From Desulfosporosinus sp. OT (GTDB taxonomy: Bacteria; Bacillota; Desulfitobacteriia; Desulfitobacteriales; Desulfitobacteriaceae), in the NCBI RefSeq assembly GCF_000224515.1, contig NZ_AGAF01000142.1, positions 1 through 41,222 of the forward strand: a stretch of 41,222 nt of DNA. The letters are read 5' to 3'. The translations under genes and the position numbers were made by a program. Positions within the stretch are counted from its first letter, which is position 1. The number at the start of each line of letters is the position of its first letter. A model generated the notes under the pieces. That model saw only the letters and a program-made list of their open reading frames with translations, was not told where the DNA came from and ran no database searches. This document shows positions 15,931 to 23,977 of the stretch, in pieces.

Positions 15931-17070
15931 CTAATGGATCAAATGTAAACGATTTGTAAAAGTTTCATTTTTTCGTTCCCTGTAATCTGAAACAGGAAGA
16001 GTGAATATAACCGAAGTACCCTTTCCTTCTGTACTTTCAGCCCATATGCTACCTCCATTCAATTCAACCAAATTCTTTGCAATCGATAATCCCAGCCCCG
16101 TACTTTTACCTTCGTTGTTCCGAGCTCTGTCTGAGCGATAAAACTTTTCAAAAATGTGAGGCAAATCTTCCTCAGCTATACCAATACCGTTATCACAAAC
16201 AACTAATCGAACATTATAGATATCGTGTTCCGATTCAACAGAAATTTGACCCTCTTCCGTTGAATATTTGATAGCATTGCTAATGATATTAATCAACACT
16301 TGTTTTAAAGCAGATGGATCAGCTGTAACATAAAGCTGTGAGGTGACTTGATTTATCATTGATAGTTGCTTGTTTATAGCTAGATTGCTAAACTCAATCA
16401 AAACACCTTCAACCAGAGTGAATAAATGTAATCGTTCCTTATGCAGTTCTATTCCGCCGGACTGAAGCTTTGCCAAATCTAGAAAATCAGAAGTTAAACA
16501 AATCAGACGATTTGTTTCTTCCTGAATCAGAAGCATATACTCACGATGATTTTCAGGTTCAATTATTCCGTCGATAATTCCCTGAACAAATCCATTAATC
16601 GAGGTCAATGGCGTTCTGAGTTCATGGGAAACATCGGCAATTAACTCTCGTCTCATTTCTTCTGTTTTTTCTATCTTATCTTTCATATCCTTAAATGACT
16701 TGGAAAGCCTTCCAATTTCATCTTTGGATTCAGTTACCATGTGATCGACCATTTCGCCGGCTGCAATTTTTCGAGCTGTCGCATCCATTTCTTTGATTGG
16801 ATTAGAGATTCTCCTGGAGTTTAAATAGATAAAAGGTATACTAACGATGATCATGGCAACGGCAACGCTCCAGATAATCAGATTCATATGGGCAATATTG
16901 TGATTGATGTTGCTGATGGGGCAGAGAAGGAGGATCGCCCCTTCTATTTTTTTGTTGATAGAAGGAATAAAATCGTTGCGCATCGTCCGAACTCTAGGCA
17001 GGGATTTGGAGAGGTCTTCCTTTGTAAATCCCTGCTGAATATCGCTACTACAGGTAATACCTACGCTCAT
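15931..17070 (-). CDS. Sensor histidine kinase lacking its N-terminus (truncated)
   Basis: The 379-residue frame shows the end of an extracytoplasmic sensor, one membrane helix (about 66-83), HAMP (about 85-135), HisKA with phosphorylated His149 in DVSHELRTPL, and a HATPase with N box INIISNAIKYS, G1 DNGIGI and G2 TGLGLSIAKNL. Complete OmpR-type kinases begin with a first membrane helix and a full sensor loop; here the frame opens at a stop only about 50 bases upstream and has no clear ribosome site. It lies just behind the terminator of the tRNA-Pro fragment. No response regulator is adjacent. I read it as a 5'-truncated, probably non-functional gene, though the kinase core is intact. Confidence 0.8.
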   Translation of the reverse strand: MSVGITCSSDIQQGFTKEDLSKSLPRVRTMRNDFIPSINKKIEGAILLLCPISNINHNIAHMNLIIWSVAVAMIIVSIPFIYLNSRRISNPIKEMDATARKIAAGEMVDHMVTESKDEIGRLSKSFKDMKDKIEKTEEMRRELIADVSHELRTPLTSINGFVQGIIDGIIEPENHREYMLLIQEETNRLICLTSDFLDLAKLQSGGIELHKERLHLFTLVEGVLIEFSNLAINKQLSMINQVTSQLYVTADPSALKQVLINIISNAIKYSTEEGQISVESEHDIYNVRLVVCDNGIGIAEEDLPHIFEKFYRSDRARNNEGKSTGLGLSIAKNLVELNGGSIWAESTEGKGTSVIFTLPVSDYRERKNETFTNRLHLIH

Positions 17071-17120
17071 GTCATGCCGGAAGTAAAGGTAGCAGCGGGC
17101 ATAAACATAAACGGTCTACT

Positions 17121-17162
17121 AAAAAAGAATAAAAAAGTATCCTCCCAAAAAGAGAGGATACT
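17121..17162 (-). terminator. Terminator downstream of the tRNA-Pro fragment
   Basis: AGTATCCTC (17136-17144) pairs with GAGGATACT (17154-17162); on the minus strand a U-rich tract follows. It would end transcripts of the tRNA-Pro gene, which is now only a 3' half. Confidence 0.75.
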
Positions 17163-17243
17163 AAGCGAAAAGCTAACTACAAAACGGTTGCATTATTTCA
17201 CGGTTTTGCCTTATTTCAGTAAGGCTGAAACCCGCATGAATAC

Positions 17244-17295
17244 TGGTCGGAGCGACACGATTTGAACGTGCGACCTCTACCACCCCAAGGTAGCG
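17244..17295 (-). other. 3' half of tRNA-Pro(GGG): attachment-site scar of an integrated element
   Basis: Read on the minus strand it gives anticodon arm CTACC-TTGGGGT-GGTAG (anticodon GGG), variable loop, T arm GCACG-TTCAAAT-CGTGT, the 3' acceptor strand CGCTCCG, discriminator A and an encoded CCA at 17246-17244. The 5' half is absent: the bases beyond 17,295 do not form a D arm or an acceptor partner. After integration into a tRNA gene, the chromosome-side end keeps only such a 3' piece. The tRNA 3' side faces left, so the host lies left and the element right. The intact tRNA should stand at the other end of the element. Confidence 0.85.
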
Positions 17296-17428
17296 TGTTT
17301 CTCTTTTCGCAACTTTTATGAACCTCTATAAAACACCAATTTTTAATACCCTTAATCCAATGGAAATTTGTTTCGATAATTCAACTTTTAAAGTATATTT
17401 TAAAAGCTTAAAATATAGGAAAAACAAG

Positions 17429-17450
17429 TGGTAGGTATTTTGGTAGGTAT
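17429..17450. repeat. Two exact direct copies of TGGTAGGTAT at 12-bp spacing near the attachment site
   Basis: Copies stand at 17429-17438 and 17441-17450, about 135 bases inside the element. Short direct repeats here resemble arm-type sites for a tyrosine integrase or excisionase. No integrase gene is visible near this end. The rest of 17296-17459 is AT-rich without a gene. Confidence 0.35.
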
Positions 17451-17459
17451 CGATCAGAA

Positions 17460-17708
17460 CTAATCCTCGTGATTTTTGCCTTCCTCTAGACCGATATTAT
17501 AAGCACTTTCTAAACCGAAGCCTTCGATTAAATATATTAGTTTCTCGTAATTTAAAAATAATGCGCAATCAAGACCAAGGTGTTCCATTATTTTGCGCCC
17601 TAATTTTCTGATCTCTAATTCATACTCTTTTTGCTTCGGGCTATTATTGATATCATCGTAAACTCGATTAAAAATTCTTTCTGCTTCATTTTCAGACCTA
17701 TCGTTCAT
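17460..17708 (-). CDS. 82-residue helical protein of unknown function
   Basis: A charged, all-helical small protein (two long helices, about 1-45 and 48-75; ESAYNIGLEEGKNHED at the end). It resembles the size and ending (G-x-x-x-G) of small conserved proteins common in clostridial mobile elements, such as DUF6809-like ones, but I cannot assign it. GGGAAAGGGAAG lies upstream of the start. First gene inside the attachment site. Confidence 0.6.
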   Translation of the reverse strand: MNDRSENEAERIFNRVYDDINNSPKQKEYELEIRKLGRKIMEHLGLDCALFLNYEKLIYLIEGFGLESAYNIGLEEGKNHED

Positions 17709-17848
17709 TAAATCTTCCCTTTCCCACTTGCCGAAGAAGGGTAAAATTGGATATAATCAAGGTGCAAAATCATTCTTCTGTGGAAGTGTGTTTTTTTGTG
17801 AAGGAAGTTCGCGAACTCTGGGCAGGGTCGAGCGGGCTTCCTTATTTC

Positions 17849-18145
17849 TTATCCTCTTCGTTTTACTGGTTTCTTTTCAATGGCTGACTTTTGCCGCTCG
17901 GGCTTTTTGATTTGCTCAACCGCCATCCCATCTTCCCCGGCCAAAACTAAAAACTTTTCGCCATTGAGTTGAAATATCTCCCCTGGATTTAACCCCGACT
18001 CATCCAGGCCGGCCACCATACTGATCTTTCTTCGTTGCCACGTTTGGCCCTCATCATCACTGACCTTAACCTCGGTTTTGGCATCTTCGGGATTAGAGAA
18101 TTCATTATCGAACGTTTCTTCCTTTGGTTTTAGATTTGTTCCCAT
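17849..18145 (-). CDS. 98-residue hypothetical protein
   Basis: GGAGGGGTAAT precedes the ATG. It is a polar protein with an acidic N-terminal half, a short ordered core (GLDESGLNPGEIFQLNGEKFLVLAGEDG, about 46-73) that could be a small beta domain, and a basic tail (KKPVKRRG). No family recognised. It lies between the 82-residue gene and the repressor gene, all on the same strand. Confidence 0.6.
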   Translation of the reverse strand: MGTNLKPKEETFDNEFSNPEDAKTEVKVSDDEGQTWQRRKISMVAGLDESGLNPGEIFQLNGEKFLVLAGEDGMAVEQIKKPERQKSAIEKKPVKRRG

Positions 18146-18245
18146 TATTACCCCTCCAGCAGAACATTTGTTTGCCCATCCATAATAGCTATGATAGGAC
18201 TCTATTCAGATTTTGGCAAGGAGTAATTTGTCGATAACTAATTAA

Positions 18246-18434
18246 TTATTTCAATAGATCTTTCACGCCGACACCTAACGCATTCGCAATCATGGCCACT
18301 GTTTTTACCTTAGGTCGCTGATCTCCCTCCTCAATAGCCGAGATATATCCCTTACTTAACCTGGCCGCTTTGGCTAGGTCATTTTGTGTCCATCCCCTCT
18401 CCTTGCGAAGCTGCACAATCCTTTTGCCTATCAT
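18246..18434 (-). CDS. XRE-family repressor (single HTH domain, 62 residues)
   Basis: The whole protein is one helix-turn-helix: RIVQLRKERGWTQNDLAKAARLSKGYISAIEEGDQRPKVKTVAMIANALGVGVKDLLK. This is the Cro/C1 fold, close in form to SinR or phage repressor DNA-binding domains, with no C-terminal oligomerisation domain. It diverges from another XRE gene across about 200 bases, the standard switch layout of prophages and integrative elements. It probably controls the element genes to the right. Confidence 0.85.
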   Translation of the reverse strand: MIGKRIVQLRKERGWTQNDLAKAARLSKGYISAIEEGDQRPKVKTVAMIANALGVGVKDLLK

Positions 18435-18586
18435 TCTGTCATTCCCTTGATGCTACCTATAAGTCTATACTTAAAGCCATGTCGAATTCAGTCATAAAAA
18501 CTCCCGTAAAAAGTACATAGTTTACGATAAATATATTAATAAATCGACAAACAATTGATATGTTATCGCATATATTAGTGGTTACC

Positions 18587-18630
18587 GTCTACTTTTCAGA
18601 GGAAATGTTCCCTGATTGCCGAAAGTAGAC
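18587..18630. promoter_or_regulatory. Inverted repeat in the divergent XRE switch region
   Basis: GTCTACTTT (18587-18595) and AAAGTAGAC (18622-18630) form a 9-bp inverted repeat with a 26-base loop, ending 7 bases before the ATG at 18638. It may be a repressor site pair, or a leader hairpin hiding the ribosome site of the plus-strand gene, which has no good Shine-Dalgarno. Confidence 0.4.
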
Positions 18631-18637
18631 TTCGGTG

Positions 18638-18844
18638 ATGAGAGTGTATCAGAGCAAAAATAGACTTGAAGACGTAATGCACAAAAGAGGCATGACACAA
18701 AGGGAACTGTCTCAATTAACTGGCATCCCTCAATGCGACATAAGCAAAATAATTAATGATAGAAAAGCCATCTATCTTACTACCGCTCAAAAGATCGCAA
18801 AAGCCCTTGGAAGTAAGGTAGATTACATATGGCCTTATTATTGA
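18638..18844 (+). CDS. XRE-family small regulator (Cro-like)
   Basis: 68 residues, nearly all one HTH domain: KRGMTQRELSQLTGIPQCDISKIINDRKAIYLTTAQKIAKALGSKVDYIWPYY. I place the start at ATG 18638; a GTG just before it is also possible. It diverges from the 62-residue repressor and is followed by a second similar gene, so it may be the Cro-like partner in a genetic switch. Confidence 0.8.
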   Translation: MRVYQSKNRLEDVMHKRGMTQRELSQLTGIPQCDISKIINDRKAIYLTTAQKIAKALGSKVDYIWPYY

Positions 18845-18900
18845 GATAAAAGAAGGGTTTTTTAAATGCTATATGGAATAAATTGCCTTGTGGTGATAAT

Positions 18901-19092
18901 ATGAATCGTTTACGCGAAGCAATGAAAGAGAGAGGAATAACCCAGAAAGAGCTTCAAGAACTGACTGGTATCCGTCAAAATGTAATAAGCCGAATCATAA
19001 ATGAAAAAGTGAAAACAAGTATTTCCCTTGAAACAGCTAGGAAGTTCTCAAAAGCCTTAAATAAGCCCATCGAATATCTCTTCCCTGAATAA
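18901..19092 (+). CDS. Second XRE-family small regulator
   Basis: Start at ATG 18901 (GGTGAT upstream) gives 63 residues: a single HTH with RGITQKELQELTGIRQNVISRIINEKVKTSISLETARKFSKALNKPIEYLFPE. It is clearly related to the preceding gene (same length, same ending pattern), suggesting a tandem duplication. The stop codon lies inside a strong terminator, which isolates this switch from the operon that follows. Confidence 0.8.
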   Translation: MNRLREAMKERGITQKELQELTGIRQNVISRIINEKVKTSISLETARKFSKALNKPIEYLFPE

Positions 19093-19107
19093 TCAGGGAA
19101 TTTTTTT
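19081..19107 (+). terminator. Terminator overlapping the end of the second XRE gene
   Basis: TTCCCTGA-ATAA-TCAGGGAA followed by TTTTTTT. The stop codon is in the loop and stem. Confidence 0.9.
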
Positions 19108-19225
19108 ATATGGAAATAGTCCTTGTGAGTAATATTATACCTTGCAAGGCATATATCTTTAACAGGTAATTTGTGACACAAGCAAACCACATACAGACCC
19201 CACTTGAGACACAGGAGGTGCACAA

Positions 19226-19459
19226 ATGAGTGACATATTAGTCCTAAGGGCAAGGCTCCGCAAGCGTGACAAAGATATCCAGCAAGCCGTAAGCAATCTC
19301 AAGCTAGAAGAAGGTGAAATGGCTGACATGGTTAGGGATGGATTCAGGAAGGTTTTAATTGAAATGGGTGCATTGGGAAAGCCGGTAGCTCCCATCACCC
19401 CCAATGCAGCAAGGCTTGTTGCTCGAGAGCTGATGCTCAATCTTAGGGAATGGCGCTGA
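19226..19459 (+). CDS. 77-residue hypothetical protein, first gene of the FtsK operon
   Basis: CACAGGAGGTGCACAA gives a strong ribosome site before the ATG. The protein is charged and helical (RARLRKRDKDIQQAVSNLKLEEGEMADMVRDG). Its last bases overlap the start of the FtsK-like gene by 10 bases, so it is translationally coupled. Size and position fit small DNA-binding or accessory proteins of conjugative or replicative modules, but no family is recognised. Confidence 0.7.
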   Translation: MSDILVLRARLRKRDKDIQQAVSNLKLEEGEMADMVRDGFRKVLIEMGALGKPVAPITPNAARLVARELMLNLREWR

Positions 19460-20601
19460 TAACTGTGGCAAAGCAACAAAACGTCATCGAAGAAGTCCGT
19501 GACCAACTCAAATACCTATTCCTCCATCGAAAAGGAAACGATGTCCACGCAGCCATCCAAGACGTGATAAATGCCCTCTATAGCAAAGACGAAATGAAAC
19601 CGCTCATCAAGCAAAAGTCAAAGCAAGGTGATGTCTGGAAATTCTTATTAACCCTTCCTCCTGGTACTGGATTCTCAGAGTTCAAAAAGAAAACCCCCTT
19701 GTTCGCTGATGCTACCGGCGGATCCGTCGTTATCGAAAAGCGCGGAAAAATTGTTAGCATGGAGGTCATGGCTGAAGAACTAAAGAAAAACTACCCATTC
19801 AGCTTATTTGATCCAGAGAAATACGACGATATGTATCTGCCCCTGCCGTTGGGGATGTCGGCAAAGGGTTTAATCGTCAGAGATTTAACGGAATATCCTC
19901 ACTTCTTCACGGGTGGAGAAACAAACTTCGGCAAGTCCAACGAGCTTCATGTATTCGCGAATTCCATCCTACTTTATCGCCCTGACACTTTTATGATCAT
20001 AATAGATCCAAAGAGTACGGAGTTTGCTTACCTCGAAGGAAGGGCCCTAGTAGTGGATGAAATGAAAGATGTCGGGCAACTCCTAGAGAAGCTCAACGAA
20101 GAGCTAGATAAGCGTAAAAAGATGCTTAAAGCCGCCAATTGTGTGAAGATCCAGAAGTATTTAGCGAAGGGTTACGAGATGGAGTTTATCGTACTGATCG
20201 TTGATGAGTGGGCAGATCTCCCGGAGGATGTACAAGATGACTTATGGAGATTGTTGCGTATGGGTAGATTCATTGGGATCCATGTCATAGCAGCCACCCA
20301 AAGACCATCAAGCAAGACGTTTGAGAAGTTCGGGGACATGAAGGCTATGTTTTATGGCCGGTTAAGCTTCGTTGTTGCCGATGTGATTAATAGTCGCATG
20401 ATAATTGACTCTGATGAAGCTGCCTATCTCCCTGCCATTAAAGGCAGGGCAATCTATAAGTGTGGCCTCGAGACTATTGAAATGCAAACCTTATTCCTAG
20501 ATCCTGAAGATGCGGTAAAGCTGTATAAAGGAAAAGCGTCATGTAAGGTGGTGAATCCCATTGCAATTAACGAACCACGCAAAATGCTCCCACCGAGATA
20601 A
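19450..20601 (+). CDS. FtsK/SpoIIIE-like DNA translocase ATPase
   Basis: 383 residues. Walker A is GGETNFGKS (about 155-163) and Walker B IVLIVDEWADL (about 247-257), followed by IGIHVIAATQRPSSKTF, a hallmark of FtsK/SpoIIIE motors. No membrane helices are present, and the N-terminal 140 residues are specific. Chromosomal FtsK is about 800 residues, so this is the short type found on integrative conjugative elements and plasmids (TcpA or coupling-protein relatives). It should pump the element's DNA during transfer or maintenance. It overlaps its neighbours on both sides, forming one operon. Confidence 0.9.
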   Translation: MALITVAKQQNVIEEVRDQLKYLFLHRKGNDVHAAIQDVINALYSKDEMKPLIKQKSKQGDVWKFLLTLPPGTGFSEFKKKTPLFADATGGSVVIEKRGKIVSMEVMAEELKKNYPFSLFDPEKYDDMYLPLPLGMSAKGLIVRDLTEYPHFFTGGETNFGKSNELHVFANSILLYRPDTFMIIIDPKSTEFAYLEGRALVVDEMKDVGQLLEKLNEELDKRKKMLKAANCVKIQKYLAKGYEMEFIVLIVDEWADLPEDVQDDLWRLLRMGRFIGIHVIAATQRPSSKTFEKFGDMKAMFYGRLSFVVADVINSRMIIDSDEAAYLPAIKGRAIYKCGLETIEMQTLFLDPEDAVKLYKGKASCKVVNPIAINEPRKMLPPR

Positions 20602-21241
20602 AGAGCTGTTTAGATTGTTGGAATCACAAGGGGCCCTTGATACAGATCAGATCCAGCTCTTACTCTTTAAGGATAACGTCCTCCACACTACCAGGAGAAG
20701 GCTCAAAAAGCTTGTTGATGTCAAAAAGATAAAGCGTGATCGCATTTCTATTAACGAGCCATACTTCTACTACCTCGACAAAAAGCCTGGGCAAATAGAG
20801 CATGTTTTAGGAGTTTCGTGGATTTACACGTGGGTATGCACATCACTATCAAATACAATGCAGCTACACAGTTTTGAACGTGAAGTGGTCCACAAAACTC
20901 TTCGCCCAGATGCACTTATATGCGTTAAAAGTCTATGGTCAAACTCATTTTCCTTTTTCTATGGAGAATTTAATATTGTAGAGAGTGGCCACGACTTTGC
21001 CGAGAAAGTAAAACGATATAATGATTTCTACAGTTCGGGTGAATACTTGAAAATGTGGTGGGTACCACTAGCTCAGAGATTCCCTATTATCAGGGTTGTT
21101 ACTACCGGAAGGATTGACTCTCTCTTAAAAAAGATTACAAAAGAAAATGTTAATAACCTTGAATTCCAAGTATTTAGCCTAGAACAAGTTAAGGAGGAAT
21201 GCTTACATGGGAGCAGCAGCAGTTGCGGCCTTCGGGCCTAG
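20561..21241 (+). CDS. Replication-relaxation family protein
   Basis: 226 residues; the only in-frame start is a TTG at 20561 inside the FtsK gene, with AAGGTGGTG ahead. The N-terminus is a winged helix (RDKELFRLLESQGALDTDQIQLLLF...TTRRRLKKLV), then a nuclease-fold-like part with LRPDALICV and FYGEFNIVESGHDFAEKVKRY. This layout is that of the Replic_Relax family (PF13814), found with FtsK-like genes on Gram-positive mobile elements. Family members are thought to act in plasmid DNA replication or relaxation. It overlaps the next gene by 35 bases. Confidence 0.78.
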   Translation: MQLTNHAKCSHRDKELFRLLESQGALDTDQIQLLLFKDNVLHTTRRRLKKLVDVKKIKRDRISINEPYFYYLDKKPGQIEHVLGVSWIYTWVCTSLSNTMQLHSFEREVVHKTLRPDALICVKSLWSNSFSFFYGEFNIVESGHDFAEKVKRYNDFYSSGEYLKMWWVPLAQRFPIIRVVTTGRIDSLLKKITKENVNNLEFQVFSLEQVKEECLHGSSSSCGLRA

Positions 21242-21443
21242 TTCCCCCGGGTTTGTGATCATTGTTCTGGTGATGTTAGGCGTCGGATCATGGTTGGCTG
21301 AAATGATTACAAGTTCTGTAGGTAAGGGACAGATTTCAGCTATGATCAGAACCGGTTCACTCATTGCGGCTATAATCTCTGTAGTCACTGTGGCGTGGAA
21401 GCTCTTAAGCCTATTTTTTAACTTTACCCAAGGAAAGCTATAA
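21207..21443 (+). CDS. Small membrane protein with two helices
   Basis: 78 residues; AAGGAGGAAT lies 6-7 bases before the ATG. Two hydrophobic helices (about 15-35 and 48-72) with an Ala-rich start. Similar two-helix proteins accompany FtsK/TcpA genes in conjugative elements and in plasmids, where some are pilin-like or channel components. No exact family is recognised. Confidence 0.7.
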   Translation: MGAAAVAAFGPSSPGFVIIVLVMLGVGSWLAEMITSSVGKGQISAMIRTGSLIAAIISVVTVAWKLLSLFFNFTQGKL

Positions 21444-21445
21444 CC

Positions 21446-21739
21446 ATGGGCAAATGGGTAGCAGATCTAATGCTTATCGGCATTGTTGGTTTTGTAGGTT
21501 ATGTACTATGTATAGCAGTCGAGAGGAAGACGATTGGGCAGTTGATAATCCTTGTATGTATTCTTTTGGCGGCCAATAAGACTATTGTTGATTTAAAGCC
21601 TGTTATCGATAAGCTGTATGAAGCAAAGCAAGAATTTGATGATATTCAAGAGTTTAAAGATCAGATTGGTAATTCACCTATTTTAAATTGGGCACCAGGG
21701 ACAGGATTAATTAAGGATCAACAGGAGTGGGCTAAGTGA
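21446..21739 (+). CDS. Small membrane protein with helical tail
   Basis: 97 residues, starting 2 bases after the previous stop. Two membrane helices (about 5-24 and 31-46) are followed by an acidic amphipathic helix (LYEAKQEFDDIQEFKDQIG) and an NSPILNWAPGTG ending. It closes the FtsK-Rep operon. The role is unknown; a small channel or anchor part is possible. Confidence 0.65.
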   Translation: MGKWVADLMLIGIVGFVGYVLCIAVERKTIGQLIILVCILLAANKTIVDLKPVIDKLYEAKQEFDDIQEFKDQIGNSPILNWAPGTGLIKDQQEWAK

Positions 21740-21858
21740 AAATTTTAATAATCTCTCCCATCCCCACTCCTTGTCCCTCGGACTCCCTTAATCCTCTCCC
21801 CCTTACCCTCTCTTTCCGAAAATTTTTCCTTGATTTTAGCTAGATTTAGCTTGTACAT

Positions 21859-21912
21859 TGGTCCATCTACAGACCAAGTTACGGACCATACAAAGGACCA
21901 AGTGAGGGACCA
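21859..21912. repeat. Iteron-like GACCA repeats at exact 12-bp spacing
   Basis: GACCA stands at 21872, 21884, 21896 and 21908, and an inverted TGGTC at 21859. The four 12-bp units share GACCA(A/T) and diverge after it. They follow directly on the operon with the replication-relaxation gene, so they may be an origin or control locus of the element. Alternatively the stretch is the relic of a coding repeat: one frame reads TDQVTDHTKDQVRDH, a motif seen in some mobile-element ATPases, but there is no start codon. The rest of 21740-22017 has no gene. Confidence 0.45.
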
Positions 21913-22017
21913 TTGCAAAACTTATCGCAAAACCATTAATCCTGTCGAAATGCAGGAAAACTCACGAAAACCCTTGAACTAAGCGAAGTAAAGTAAAATG
22001 AAAAAGGAGTTGTTCGT

Positions 22018-22545
22018 ATGTTTAAAAAATTATTAATCGCAGTTGTGATACTCGCGGTAATTGGGGTTATCGCTTCTGGCAATAAAGGAACTGCGCCTGC
22101 ATCATCTAACGTTCCTCCTGTTGCCCCAAAAATACTTACCATTCAAGATGTCGCAAGTCAGAATAATCTATCCATCGGGCAGCTCGATAAGGTTTATCGT
22201 CTCGATTTAAAGTACAAAAACAGCGATGGAAGCTATATGGTAATAAACTTTCAAAGCGTAAAAGCTATGAAGCAATTTAAAGATTTTAATAATATTATTT
22301 ATATTGACAACGTTCTTCCCTTAAAAGAGACACGCGAAATGTTCGATAAAACAGGATTCTTTGTCGTTTATGATGAAAATGGTAAGGATAGTTCTGACGT
22401 TAATGTTACTACAGGTAGATCTGATAGTGGGGGAACCGGTATAGTTCTATATAATGATAAAGTTGATTTAACAAAATGCAAGTATCTATCCTTTGGTCCT
22501 GTAGATGGAGCAAGCAGTCAACAAATACTCTTTCAAATACAATAG
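22018..22545 (+). CDS. Exported or membrane-anchored protein of unknown function
   Basis: 175 residues; AAAAAGGAGTTG precedes the ATG. It has an N-terminal helix (about 5-20, LLIAVVILAVIGVIAS), a Pro/Ser linker and a soluble domain of about 140 residues with YRLDLKYKNSDGSYMVINF and a GGTGIVLYNDKVDL segment. One cysteine only. It is a single-gene unit with its own terminator. No family recognised; likely a surface protein of the element. Confidence 0.7.
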   Translation: MFKKLLIAVVILAVIGVIASGNKGTAPASSNVPPVAPKILTIQDVASQNNLSIGQLDKVYRLDLKYKNSDGSYMVINFQSVKAMKQFKDFNNIIYIDNVLPLKETREMFDKTGFFVVYDENGKDSSDVNVTTGRSDSGGTGIVLYNDKVDLTKCKYLSFGPVDGASSQQILFQIQ

Positions 22546-22556
22546 AGCCAAGAAGT

Positions 22557-22590
22557 CGAAAGCCCTCGTCCTTAACGGTCTGGGCTTTCG
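22557..22590 (+). terminator. Terminator after the exported-protein gene
   Basis: CGAAAGCCC (22557-22565) pairs with GGGCTTTCG (22582-22590) around a 16-base loop. A pyrimidine-rich tract follows. Confidence 0.75.
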
Positions 22591-22723
22591 CTTTGTCCCC
22601 CTTTCGCTATGAAACGAGTCGCAAAACCGTTAATAATGTCACATGGCAGGGATGTCTCTGATAATATCGAATTTATTAAAGTCTTTATTCTAAAGGAAAA
22701 TCAAGGGAAAAGGAGTGAACTTT

Positions 22724-23964
22724 ATGAGGTCTTTCTGGAAAATGAAACTCACCGGCATATTCATTGCACTATTACTTGCGATAAGTGGATGCTCAAGCAA
22801 TGCCGTACCAACAACTAGCACCGCATCGGCAGCAGAACAACACCAGACTCAAACGCAGGATCAACAAACCGCGACATCGAATGACACTGCCCCGACTACA
22901 GTGGTTCCTGGCCAAAAACTTAAAGTATCCTATATTGACGTTGGCCAAGCTGATTCTATCCTAATCCAGATCCCCAACGGGAAAAATGTCCTAATTGATG
23001 CGGGCAACAACGGAGATGCTAACGCAATTACTTCCTACCTCAAAAAACAGGACGTAAGCAAGCTAGACATAGTCATCGCCACGCATCCGCATGAGGACCA
23101 CATTGGATCAATGGATACACAAATTAAAACCTTTGATATTGGCCAAGTAATTATGCCTAAAAAGGATTCCACCACACAGACTTATAAGGACCTAATCACT
23201 GCGATCCAGAACAAAGGCTTAAAGATCACTGAAGCGAAAGCAGGGTTGGAACTTGACCTTGGATCCGAGGTTAACGCGCTTTTATTAGCCCCGAATTCAG
23301 CAAACTATGAGGATGTTAATAATTACAGTGCAGTTTTAAAGCTTTCTTATGGCACTAATACCTTCCTTTTCGAAGGCGATGCTCAAGAACAATCCGAAAA
23401 CGAGATGATTAATGCCGGATATAATCTTAAATCTGATGTCCTAAAAGTTGGACATCATGGTAGCAATACCTCAAGTACAACTGCTTTCTTGACCAAGGTT
23501 CAACCTAAGTATGCTGTTATCTCCGTCGGCAAGGGTAATAGCTATGGCCACCCGGCAAACGTTACCATGGATAGTCTTACGAACATCGGTGCTAAAGTTT
23601 ATCGGGCAGATCTTTCTGGCACCATTGTTGCGGAATCCGATGGAACTAATATTACGATTAATACTATCGCTACAGAAGTTCAGCCCCGGGCACCAACTCC
23701 AACTGTAAGTCAATCAGTTGCACCAGTATCAGTTGCCCCCGCTCCTGCTCAAGCAACAGCTTCTACCAACTCAACAGTAAAGTCGACGCCCACCCCAACC
23801 TCTTCAACAGGACTTGTGTGCATTATGTATATAATACAAAAACCAAGAAATTCCATCTTCCTTCATGTTCACATCTGCCAACTACAAATAAGGCCGATAC
23901 GAAGTCTACTAGAGAAGCTATGATTAATGAAGGTTATTCACCTTGTAAATTTTGCAATCCATAA
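22724..23964 (+). pseudogene. ComEC/Rec2-like metallo-beta-lactamase-fold lipoprotein, split by a frameshift
   Basis: Start at ATG 22724 behind AAAAGGAGTGAAC. A lipoprotein signal ends at Cys23 (AISGC); after a linker comes a metallo-beta-lactamase fold with HPHEDH (His121, His123, Asp125, His126), FEGDAQ and GHHGSNTSS, as in the extracellular ComEC nuclease-like domain. The first frame runs on to 23923 into nonsense. From 23821 another frame encodes HYVYNTKTKKFHLPSCSHL...SPCKFCNP, ending at 23964. This is the small Cys-rich C-terminal domain such lipoproteins usually carry, so a -1/+2 shift lies near 23,800-23,820. The enzyme domain is intact, so a shortened protein may still work. A DUF3006-like gene follows, the usual neighbour. 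Confidence 0.8.
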
Positions 23965-23977
23965 GGGGGTACCAGTA

